Part shown: piece after piece, positions 10,603-17,792 of the stretch
How positions within the stretch are numbered: the stretch's first letter is position 1
How the letters are laid out: each line of letters begins with the position of its first letter
Origin: GCA-2686265 sp036010965
Lineage (GTDB): Bacteria; Planctomycetota; UBA1135; GCA-002686595
Direction of reading: 5' to 3'
DNA: 38,032 nt
Assembly: GCA_036010965.1 (NCBI GenBank)
Contig: DASCMO010000063.1
Coordinates: 1-38,032 of the forward strand
Notes under the pieces: generated by a model
What the model was told of the DNA's origin: nothing
Databases searched by the model: none
Seen by the model: the letters and a program-made list of their open reading frames with translations, nothing else
Program-made: the position numbers and the translations under genes

Positions 10603-11207
10603 CGCTGCTCCTCGCCGGCGGCGATGCGGGCCTCTCGCGAGGCCGCCGCGGCGTGGATCGCAGCCACGGTCTCGGAGTAGTCGAAGAACCCCAGTCGACT
10701 CGGTTGGTGGATCGTTCCGCTGGTCGGGTCGACCAGGGACAGCTCGCTGTGGTTCCGCACCAGACGTCGTCGGCCGTCGAAATCGGTGAGTACGCGGAAC
10801 TTGCCCTGGGCCAGCCCGACCGGGACGCGGATTCCGGTGGCGCCGGGGCGCGAGAGGAACAGGAGCACGTCCTCGCCCTTGGCGATGACGGGCATTCCCG
10901 GGAGCATCATGCCGCGGCCGTCTGACAGGGTCCCACCGGGGATACGCACGCGGCGCAGGATCTGGTCGGGCCCCCAGAAGGTGCGCTCGACGGCGATGCG
11001 GTAGGTGGTCTCGATCCGCCCGCGGGAGTCCTGGCGGACGCTCCGTTCGAGGACGCGCCCCTCGAGGATGAGGTCGGACTGATCGACGAGGTCCGGGATG
11101 TCCATCCGGATTGCGGTGCCGGCGTCGATCTGACCGGGAGTGCGCAGCCATACGACGGCCATCGACAGGAACAGAGCGGCGAGGGCAATGTGTACGGACC
11201 GGCTCAT
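10599..11207 (-). CDS. Small exported protein, matrixin operon partner
   Basis: The product is 202 residues with an N-terminal signal anchor (MSRSVHIALAALFLSMAVVWL). The mature part is mostly beta-patterned: LVDQSDLILEGRVLERSV, then TTYRIAVERTFWGP and GEDVLLFLSRPG, followed by VGLAQGKFRVLTD. This pattern (a protein of unknown function with a GxV..S..-type strand, an E-x-V-L-L-F-L core and an AQGKFRV strand) is one I recall beside secreted metalloproteases. I cannot assign an enzyme function. The stop overlaps the protease's TTG start, so the two are translationally coupled. A chaperone, inhibitor or substrate-presenting role is possible but not shown. Confidence 0.75.
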   Translation of the reverse strand: MSRSVHIALAALFLSMAVVWLRTPGQIDAGTAIRMDIPDLVDQSDLILEGRVLERSVRQDSRGRIETTYRIAVERTFWGPDQILRRVRIPGGTLSDGRGMMLPGMPVIAKGEDVLLFLSRPGATGIRVPVGLAQGKFRVLTDFDGRRRLVRNHSELSLVDPTSGTIHQPSRLGFFDYSETVAAIHAAAASREARIAAGEEQR

Positions 11208-11509
11208 GACGGTAGAGACTTCTGGAGGGGGACTCCCGGGCCTGTGAGGACGGTGGACGGCCCCGGGGTATGGTCGCTATTCGGCGGTTCTGCCCCCGAT
11301 TCTTGAGCCCCGGAGCGCTGCTCTTGGCCACCTGGAACTTCCTTCCGGGTCCACTTCCTGCGAGGGGCCCTGGCGGGGTCTTGACTGCGCCTCCCCGGGT
11401 GAAAGGCCAGCGGCGATCTCCCGCCGTTCGCGCGCCGCCGCGGTGGTCTGCCTGGGATAGATTTCTTCAGGGGAACACCACCCCCGGCCGCCCTGGGCGG
11501 AGCCTCACG
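11208..11509. other. Divergent intergenic region
   Basis: About 300 bp separates two divergently read genes, so promoters for both should lie here. I can see no confident -35/-10 pair. The sequence reads open in one plus-strand frame into the next gene, but that extension is Pro/Arg-rich, has no recognisable motif and is best explained by high GC. Confidence 0.4.
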
Positions 11510-11815
11510 ATGGATCCCGAAACCCTGCTCAACCAGCTCTGCGAACGCCACGGAGTGTCGCGCAACGAGGGCTATCGCCTCCTGCCACTGGTGCGCTGGG
11601 CCCTGCGCGGTCCCGACGACACGCGCGAGAAGATCCTGGCCGTGGTCGAGCAGACCCTCGCCATGCGCGCTGGAAATCACGAGAACGACGGGACCCTGGA
11701 GCTGGCCGCCGACCGCGCCATCCTGGCGGCGGTGGCCCGCGTCCTGCACGACTGGACCCCCAGCACGGGCCTCATCGACACGGCCGAGGACGACGAGTAC
11801 GGGGAAGTGGGCTAG
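11510..11815 (+). CDS. Small hypothetical acidic helical protein
   Basis: The product is 101 residues from an ATG at 11510. The frame stays open upstream, but the sequence before this ATG is not protein-like. It is predicted to be mostly helical and acidic: LLNQLCERHGV, LLPLVRWALRG, REKILAVVEQTLAMR and LELAADRAILAAVARVLHDW are evident helices, and the tail is Asp/Glu-rich. There is no signal peptide, so it is probably cytosolic. I do not recognise the family. A strong hairpin with a T-run follows its stop codon, which supports it as a real monocistronic transcript. Confidence 0.65.
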   Translation: MDPETLLNQLCERHGVSRNEGYRLLPLVRWALRGPDDTREKILAVVEQTLAMRAGNHENDGTLELAADRAILAAVARVLHDWTPSTGLIDTAEDDEYGEVG

Positions 11816-11858
11816 CGTTCAGCTGAACAGGGCCTACTACGACTCTGCCCTCCTTGCG

Positions 11859-11895
11859 GAGACGAAGAGGTCTTCGTCTCGCTGCGGGCCTTTTT
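11859..11895 (+). terminator. Rho-independent terminator after the small acidic protein gene
   Basis: GAGACGAAGA (11859-11868) and TCTTCGTCTC (11871-11880) pair over their length around a tight turn, and the sequence then runs through GCGGGCC into a five-T run (11891-11895). The T-run is on the plus strand only, so it terminates the gene ending at 11815 and not the minus-strand ATP-grasp gene that converges on it. Confidence 0.7.
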
Positions 11896-11905
11896 CACCG
11901 GGCTG

Positions 11906-12867
11906 CTAGCGAGCGAGGGCGGCGGCGACGATCTGGCGCGTGAAGCCCTCGTGACCGGCCGGGTCGTGGGCCAGGATGATGTCGGCGGTGCCCGGATCGC
12001 TCGCGGGGTAGTAGACGCCGCAGTTGGGGTTGATCTCGAGCATGAAGGGCGTGCCGGCGCGACTGACGCGGATGTCGCAACGACCGAAGCTCGTACCGTC
12101 GAGGGCCGTGAAGAAACGGGCCGACTCCTCGCGCAGGCGTCGCGCCAGCGCCGCATCGGCGATCGGCGTGCACTCCAGGCCGTCGTAGTCCGTCCACTTC
12201 AGCTTGGAGTGCTTGAAGGACTCGCCAATCGGGAAGCGGTACTGGATCGGTGTGTAGGTGGTGGGCCGCGTCGGATTCTCGGGATCCTCCGCCACGAGCA
12301 CGGAGTACTCGACGCCGTCGATGTACTCCTCGATCAAGGCGGCGCCGTGGCGCGTCATGATCTTGCGCGCCTGAATGCGCAGGCCCTCGGGGCTTCGGAC
12401 GCGGGAGTTGCGAGAGAGGTCCACGCTGGCGTAGCTGTTGTAGTGCTTGACGAACAGCGGGAAGCGCAGGGTCTTCGAGGCGCGTTCCACATCCTCGGCG
12501 GTCCGGGCCAAGACGGAGGCTGGCGAGGCGACGCCGACCCGAGCACAGGCATCCTTCATCTCCAGGCGCGTGGGTTCGTAGAAGCCCGACGTGGCGCCGG
12601 TGAAGGGAACTCCGTGGCGCTCGAGCGCCCGCACGACCTCGACGCCCGGGATCTCCTGGCCCTCCGCCCCGTCGCACAAGTTGAAGAACAGGTCGAACCC
12701 GCGCTCGATCTGACGCTCAACCGCGGCCACGGAGGTGTGCTTGTCCTCCAGGACCTCCAAGTGCCACCGATCGTCGGGCAAGAACGGTCGCGGATCGCAT
12801 GGCCAGTCGTCGGCTGGGAATGGAACCGTGTCGAGGTGCTGGTTCGTGAGGAGGCAGATGCGCACGA
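11906..12867 (-). CDS. ATP-grasp ligase, D-alanine-D-alanine ligase-like
   Basis: The product is about 320 residues from a GTG at 12867; a GTG at 12919 would add 17 residues. ATP-grasp enzymes form C-N or similar bonds through an acyl-phosphate intermediate. The domain order is that of the D-Ala-D-Ala ligase group: an N-terminal Rossmann-like part (VRICLLTNQ, then FDLFFNLCDG), the substrate-region GVPFTGATSGF, the ATP-binding lysine strand (FPLFVKHYN), the EEYIDGVEYSVLV strand, and the metal-binding end MLEINPNCGVYYP. The FNLCDG motif matches cytosolic D-Ala-D-Ala ligase homologues that are stand-alone amino acid or peptide ligases in many bacteria. It is not next to cell-wall genes, so I do not call it ddl. 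Confidence 0.85.
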
Positions 12868-13011
12868 CGGGATGATAGCCGTTGACACGACCCAATCCCC
12901 GTCCTGGAAGAGGGCCCACTGCGCTCCTATCGCGCCGATGGACGACACCGGCGCGCGGCGTGGTGAGCGTAGGACCGACGGGGTCGTACGCCCGCGCTTC
13001 GCGGACACGCG

Positions 13012-14667
13012 CTACGGGCAGAAGTGCAGGCGCAAGGCGTCAGACAGGTTGTAGCCCGCTCCTCCAGCGCTGGGGTCGCGATACCAGAACTGGAAGAACC
13101 AGGTGCTCCCCGCAGTGATCTGCCCACTCGATTGCGGCGGATTGGTGTAGTCCACCAAATAGGAACACGTGCCGGTGCCCGTGGAAACCACACCCAGTCG
13201 ATAGGCACCACCCGACACACAGCGGTTTCCGTTGCCGAAGGGGATCTGGCTGGCGTTGGGACCGTAATAGAAGAGGCCCATCTGGCTGGCCGGTAGATCG
13301 GCGGAAACCAGGCGCAGGTTGTTCGCAGAGATGTTCAGGCTGTTCTGATGGTAGATGACGGCCCCCGCCCCGACGGAGTTGGGCATCAGAGGACAGTAGG
13401 AATACGCAGCATCGCTCGGACACCCCATGGTCATGACCTGGACCTTGCCGATCCCACTCCAGAACGGAGGCCAGACCGACGAACCCGGCGACGTGGCGAT
13501 GAAATCCGGATAGCCGTCGCCGTTGACATCCCCACCGCCCGTCACAGCCCAGCCCATGTTCGTGGTATCGGCGTGTGTGAGAAGCGTGTCGCCATCGGCC
13601 GCCGAGTAGATGTGAAACCTGTTCCGCATGGCCTCGCCAGCGATCACATCGGTGACACCATCCTGGTTCACATCCCCCACTGGAGCCACTGAGCACCCCA
13701 GCATCGAATCGCACGAACCCTCCCAGCGCTGCAGGAGGCTCCCGTTCGAGCCTGAGACGAGATCCACACGCCCATCATCCCAGCAGTGAAGCGATCCGTG
13801 CCCGCGAGCACCGATGACGACATCGCTGCGACCATCACCGGTCACGTCCCCCATCCCGGCGATGGACCATCCGAACTCCATGCCCTCCGTGTGCCCCTCG
13901 AGGCTGTAGAGCAAAGACGCGGTCGCTCCGGAGTAGACGGACACCTTGCCCATGTCAGGCAAATAAACGAAGTACCTCGGCGCGCCACAAGCCAGGTCTG
14001 CGACGCCATCGCTGTCCACATCACCGATGTCAGCGACGCTGTGGCCGTACCTCCCACTGCCTTGCAGCGTCGCGAGCAAGACACCGGTGACCCCGTTGTG
14101 GACACTCACTCTGTTCGCGCCTGGTGCACCAACGACGATGTCGCGCCGTCCATCACCCGACCAATCTCCAATGGAGCACAGGGCGGCGCCGAACTCTCCA
14201 GAGCCCGTCAGTTCGAGCAGCAGGGCGCCGGTCGCACCGGAAAAGAGCTTCGCGCGTCCACCCCCGGGTGCGCCGACGAGGATGTCGCCCACACCATCGA
14301 GATCCGAATCCCCCCCAGAAGCCACAGCGTAGCCGAACTCGCGGTTCGCCTGCGAACCGTGGAAGGTGTGTAAGACGGTGCCGTTGGTCCCGCTGAAGAC
14401 CGTCGCCATGCCCGCGTCCACTCCCCCGCTGCCGTCGCCGGGACTCCCCACGATCCAATCGTCCTGTCCGTCTCCATCCAGATCATCGAGGAATGCCACG
14501 GACCATCCGAAGCCGTCACCTGCCGTAGCGCCGGTCGCTTCAAACAGAACGGTCTGCGCGATCCCGGCGAGTTGCATGGCGACCAACGCCATCGTCGCCG
14601 AGGCCGCCCGCGTCAGCACCGGGCACGCGAAGAGTTCGGAATTGGAACGGCGACAAGAGACTCTCAT
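13012..14667 (-). CDS. Secreted FG-GAP (integrin alpha-like) repeat protein with planctomycete C-terminal domain
   Basis: The product is 551 residues from the ATG at 14667. After a signal peptide (a basic start, then TMALVAMQLAGIAQ) come about seven FG-GAP repeats, each with a Gly-Asp-x-(D/N)-x-D-G calcium-like loop (DLDGDGQDDWIVGSPG, DVNQDGVTDVIAG, DVNGDGYPDFIATS) and a GYAVASGGD or GWSIAGMGD strand. These form a beta propeller typical of surface proteins. The last 124 residues are a separate domain (PNSVG to the end) with an FGNG-x-RC motif, an FQFWYRDP motif and a YNLSDAL motif, found again near 21.4 kb and 31.6 kb. Tandem 17-bp repeats lie just upstream of the start. Confidence 0.9.
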   Translation of the reverse strand: MRVSCRRSNSELFACPVLTRAASATMALVAMQLAGIAQTVLFEATGATAGDGFGWSVAFLDDLDGDGQDDWIVGSPGDGSGGVDAGMATVFSGTNGTVLHTFHGSQANREFGYAVASGGDSDLDGVGDILVGAPGGGRAKLFSGATGALLLELTGSGEFGAALCSIGDWSGDGRRDIVVGAPGANRVSVHNGVTGVLLATLQGSGRYGHSVADIGDVDSDGVADLACGAPRYFVYLPDMGKVSVYSGATASLLYSLEGHTEGMEFGWSIAGMGDVTGDGRSDVVIGARGHGSLHCWDDGRVDLVSGSNGSLLQRWEGSCDSMLGCSVAPVGDVNQDGVTDVIAGEAMRNRFHIYSAADGDTLLTHADTTNMGWAVTGGGDVNGDGYPDFIATSPGSSVWPPFWSGIGKVQVMTMGCPSDAAYSYCPLMPNSVGAGAVIYHQNSLNISANNLRLVSADLPASQMGLFYYGPNASQIPFGNGNRCVSGGAYRLGVVSTGTGTCSYLVDYTNPPQSSGQITAGSTWFFQFWYRDPSAGGAGYNLSDALRLHFCP

Positions 14668-14685
14668 GATGGCTACCCCTGAAAC

Positions 14686-14719
14686 CCACTGTACGGCAGT
14701 AGCCACTGTACGGCAGTAG
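14686..14719 (-). repeat. Two tandem 17-bp repeats upstream of the FG-GAP gene
   Basis: CCACTGTACGGCAGTAG occurs at 14686-14702 and again, identical, at 14703-14719. Each copy has short inverted arms (ACTG and CAGT) around TACGG. The pair lies 19-52 bp ahead of the FG-GAP start codon on its upstream side. It may be a regulator's binding site or a simple duplication; no protein-coding reason explains it. Confidence 0.6.
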
Positions 14720-14918
14720 TCGGTCCGCAGAGAAACACCCCTCCTGCACGGAGCCAAAAACGACCTCCACTGCACTGCGCGACGGTTTCGACGCCCGTGA
14801 TGGCCCCCAGAGCATTGAGGCCGGAGGCGCGCAGGATGAGGATGACGGCCTCACTCGGGGACGGCGCTGCCGGCAGAGACCGCCAGGAAGCAGGCGAGTA
14901 CTGAGCGAATAGGGGCGC

Positions 14919-15566
14919 TTATGGCGCTTGTGCTCCATCGAAGCGGGGAGCGGGGTCGGGCGGGGCCTTCGAGAGGGGACTGATCGTCCATCCCACGCAC
15001 GCCGACAGCAAGAACGAGGGCGGGAGCTCCCCGAGGTTTGCGAGGAACAACCCCGCGTTGATGATCGCCTTCCACGCTCCTTGGCGGATCACGACGTTGA
15101 TGTCGCCGCGCGGTTCCTTGTAGGGGCGGTAGGGCTTCTTCTTGTTGTGACGCATCGCCACGAACCGCGGCCCCCGATCCACGGGGTCGCCCTCGAGCAG
15201 CGCCATCAAGCAGCGACCGCTCGAGCCGTTCTCATGGGGAGCGCTGACGACATCGAGCACCGTGGGCATCACATCGACGAGTGAGACGGGTATTCCGACG
15301 CGCCTGCCGGCACGGGCGCCACCGGGGGGGTGCACGAACAGCGGGACGCGGATCAGCTCCTCGCGCACGGACTGATCGTGCTGCCGGCCGTCGTGCTCGG
15401 CCATCTCCTCGTCGACCCCCCCGACCTGCGTCCACTCCGCGCGCAGGGTGCCGATCCACAGGATCACGACGTCCGGCGGGCGCTCGGGCTCGCTCTCAGC
15501 GCCGCAGCTCGTCCCGACGAGGGCGAGTGCGCACACGGCGATCCTCAGGTCGAGTTGGGAGCTCAT
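14919..15566 (-). pseudogene. Sulfatase with internal deletion (catalytic core lost)
   Basis: The frame is intact for 215 residues against roughly 450-500 for the family. It starts with a lipoprotein signal (LALVGTSC), enters the sulfatase N-terminus (PPDVVILWIGTLRAEW, where the family has V-D-T-L-R-A-D-H), and then jumps within a few residues to a late sulfatase segment (REELIRVPLFVHPPGG, then VSLVDVMPTVLDVVS). The C/S-x-P-x-R active-site region and the middle of the fold are absent, and the first metal-binding Asp is replaced by Gly. It cannot work as a sulfatase. The final 50 residues after IRQGAWKAIIN also look out of register. The best reading is a decaying gene that remains in frame. 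Confidence 0.75.
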
Positions 15567-15656
15567 CGCTCGTGGACGATCGTGATCCCCCGCGCCGGGT
15601 CCATGGAAGCGGGAGTTCCGTGACCGGGCGGTCTGCGCCGGTAGACTCAGCCCTCA

Positions 15657-16283
15657 ATGGGACTCGGTCGCTGGTATGAGTATCGCGTGTTGCCGCGCTG
15701 CATCGACCTGGGGATGCGCGGAACGATGTTCCGCGATCTCAGGCCGACCTGCGTTGGGAAGGCACGGGGCCGGGTGCTCGAGTTGGGCTTCGGCTCTGGG
15801 CTGAACCTCCCCCACTACTCCGCGGAGGTCAGCGAGGTGATCGCCGTCGACCCGGCCATGCTGGGCCGCAGGCTGGCGCGCAGGCGGATCGCCGACGCCC
15901 CCTTCCCCGTGCACTTCGCGGAGCTCGATGGGGACCATCTCGGGATCGATGACGCGTCGGTCGATTGCGTCGTGAGCACCTGGACTCTGTGCACGGTCCC
16001 CAATGCCGCCCGCACCCTGGCCGAGATCGAGCGCGTCCTCAAGTCCGGCGGGAGTTTCCGTTTCCTCGAGCACGGCCGCGCTCCCGACTCCTCCGTCGCG
16101 CGCTGGCAGGACCGGCTCAACCCGATCCAAGGCTGCCTCTTCGGCGGCTGCCAGCTCGACCGCAGGATCGACGAACTGGTCGAGACCGCGCGCATCGGCG
16201 AGGTGAGCTGCGAGACCTTCTACGCCGGGCGGCCGCGCGTGTTTACCTTCCACTACCGGGGCTCGACCACCAAGGAAGGCTGA
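15657..16283 (+). CDS. Class I SAM-dependent methyltransferase
   Basis: The product is 208 residues. Motif I is RVLELGFGSGLNLPHY (about 39-54), followed by EVIAVDPAM for the Asp of motif II, then DCVVSTWTLCTVPN and RVLKSGGSFRFLEHG as the later strands of the Rossmann-like fold. The overall pattern, including the N-terminal WYEYRVLP and the C-terminal RWQDRLNPIQGCLFGGCQLDR segment, resembles the METTL7/phosphatidylethanolamine-type small methyltransferases that act on lipids or thiols. The substrate cannot be told. It stands between a pseudogene and a minus-strand lipoprotein gene, with no operon partner in its own direction. Confidence 0.9.
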   Translation: MGLGRWYEYRVLPRCIDLGMRGTMFRDLRPTCVGKARGRVLELGFGSGLNLPHYSAEVSEVIAVDPAMLGRRLARRRIADAPFPVHFAELDGDHLGIDDASVDCVVSTWTLCTVPNAARTLAEIERVLKSGGSFRFLEHGRAPDSSVARWQDRLNPIQGCLFGGCQLDRRIDELVETARIGEVSCETFYAGRPRVFTFHYRGSTTKEG

Positions 16284-16296
16284 CGGCTCGGGAAGG

Positions 16297-16791
16297 TCAG
16301 GAGTCCCGCGCCTGTTCGATCCGCGCCTCCACGGCCTCGAGCTGTCGGCGCAGCCCGGCGGCCTCCTCGTGCAAGGCGCGCAGGTGCTGCTCGCGCTCCT
16401 CGGCGGTCGGCGGAGGGGCCACGTAGCCATGGGGCGGGATGCTGAAGAGCGACCGTGCGAGCCAGGAGGCGGTGAACACGACCGGCGTCATGGCCAGTCG
16501 CGGCAGGAAGAGGAAGGAGCGCGTCGCCGCGCCGCGTACCGGTTCCTCCCAGAGCCACTCGTGGGCGTCCTTGCCCGCATCGTCGACGACCGAGGCGGGG
16601 TGCACGACGACGACGTCGACGACCCCGAGGGTCACGGCCAGGGGGGCGGTGGCGATCTTGGTCGCCGTCGCGGCTTCCGCTCCTCCCAGGGCTTCACCCG
16701 ACCAGGTGACGAGCGGCGTGTTGTCGGGGTTCGTGAAGGCGCAGGCGCTGCAGGCCAACAGGAGCGCGAGGGAACTGATGCGGTACGACAT
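16297..16791 (-). CDS. Lipoprotein of unknown function (paralogue of the next gene)
   Basis: The product is 164 residues. The signal peptide ends in a lipobox (LLACSAC), so the mature N-terminus should be a lipidated Cys. The core is APLAVTLGVVDVVVVHPASVV, then EEPVRGAATRSFLFLPRLAMTPVVFTASWL, and the last third is a coiled coil (EEREQHLRALHEEAAGLRRQ). The core is recognisably similar to the tail of the gene just upstream, so the two are paralogues. The start lies 5 bp after that gene's stop, which implies an operon. I know no function for the family. Confidence 0.75.
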   Translation of the reverse strand: MSYRISSLALLLACSACAFTNPDNTPLVTWSGEALGGAEAATATKIATAPLAVTLGVVDVVVVHPASVVDDAGKDAHEWLWEEPVRGAATRSFLFLPRLAMTPVVFTASWLARSLFSIPPHGYVAPPPTAEEREQHLRALHEEAAGLRRQLEAVEARIEQARDS

Positions 16792-16796
16792 GGCGT

Positions 16797-17185
16797 TCAC
16801 TCCCCGACAGCGCAGTGCAGGCCCCAGGCGAACACGAAGACGACGGGCGTGGCCGCGAGCTTGGGCAGGAAGATGGCCGCCTGGTAGAAGGTCGAGCCCC
16901 GCGGATCCCTCCAGAGCAGGTCGCCGGTCGAGTCCCAGGCCGTGGGCGCGGTGAGGGCGGGGTGGGCGACGAAGGTGTCGACGAGACCGTGACCGCGACC
17001 GGCTCGGGCCCGGCCTCATCGGTGTGGTCGTGGGAGTGGTCGTGCGGATGGTCGTGGTCGGCCGAGCCGTGCCCGCAGGCGGCGAGGAACAGGGGCGCCG
17101 CCCAGAGCAGGGCGAGCGGGAGTGGGCGGGATCGGCCGTGGGCGCGGAGCGATTGCGCGGGTCGAACAGACGCGAGAAGGGGCAT
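16797..17185 (-). pseudogene. His-rich lipoprotein gene interrupted by a frameshift
   Basis: From the ATG at 17185 (preceded by GGAGG) the first frame gives a signal peptide with a lipobox (LFLAACGHG) and a histidine/aspartate-rich segment (ADHDHPHDHSHDHTDE), then PEPVAVTV. At about 16982 the frame breaks. The adjacent frame continues VDTFVAHPALTAPTAW, then FLPKLAATPVVFVFAW and stops at 16797. Across the break the joined sequence matches the neighbouring lipoprotein, including its PLAVTL and VVDVVVVHP strand. The length is one nucleotide short of a multiple of three, so a single-base deletion would explain it. It may be a true pseudogene or an assembly error. The His-rich segment suggests metal binding. 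Confidence 0.7.
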
Positions 17186-17288
17186 GGAGAGACCTCCGGG
17201 TGGCGGCGAGCGCCGGTGCCGCCGGCGCTCACGAACAGGGATCGAACGAGGCCGCAAGCGGCCCACGACGACGGTCGGAGGTGCCGAC

Positions 17289-17717
17289 CTAGCAGCGCAG
17301 CCGGACGCTCTTGAGGGCGAGCAGGTGCGGTGGCTCCGGCGAGCCGCGCGAGGCCCGCCGGGTGGCGAGGTCGCCGTGACCGCGGGACGTGGCGGGCGCC
17401 GGCACGGCGGGCGGTGCGGCCGCGGGACCCGGCGGCGGGGGAGCGTTCCCGTCCTCCACCCGTGAACAGGGCGTGGAGACGACGATCAGCAGATCGGTGC
17501 AAGCGTCGCAGTCGCTCGCGCCGTCGTCCTGCCCAGCGACCTTGCTGTGCTCAGCGCCAACTCGCGCCGGCGCCAGGGAACCGGCGCCCGCGCAGCACAG
17601 GCTGGCCGCGACCTCGATCTGCGCATGCCCGCCGTCGCCGATGCACAGCACGACGCTGCGCCCGAGGCCCAGCACCAACAGCTGGGGCAAGAGGGCGAGG
17701 ACGGGTCGGGCGCGCAT
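17289..17717 (-). CDS. Small Cys-rich exported protein with a C-I-G-D-G-G-H motif
   Basis: The product is 142 residues. After a signal peptide (MRARPVLALLPQLLVLGLG) comes VVLCIGDGGHAQIEVAASLCC, then ASDCDACTDLLIVV and a Pro-rich tail ending in LKSVRLRC. The C-x-G-x-x-G-H followed by CC and by a C-x-x-C-x-D motif resembles small secreted proteins that I recall beside heavy-metal resistance genes; this is from memory and not a database match. It lies on the same strand just upstream of the two paralogous lipoproteins, one of which is His-rich, so a shared metal-related role is plausible. The exact function is unknown. Confidence 0.6.
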   Translation of the reverse strand: MRARPVLALLPQLLVLGLGRSVVLCIGDGGHAQIEVAASLCCAGAGSLAPARVGAEHSKVAGQDDGASDCDACTDLLIVVSTPCSRVEDGNAPPPPGPAAAPPAVPAPATSRGHGDLATRRASRGSPEPPHLLALKSVRLRC

Positions 17718-17792
17718 CAGGGACGGTGCGCAGGCTACCCGTGCGTGCCGGGTCGATCAAGCGGGGCGCCGGCGCGGGGCTCAGCGCCCGCC

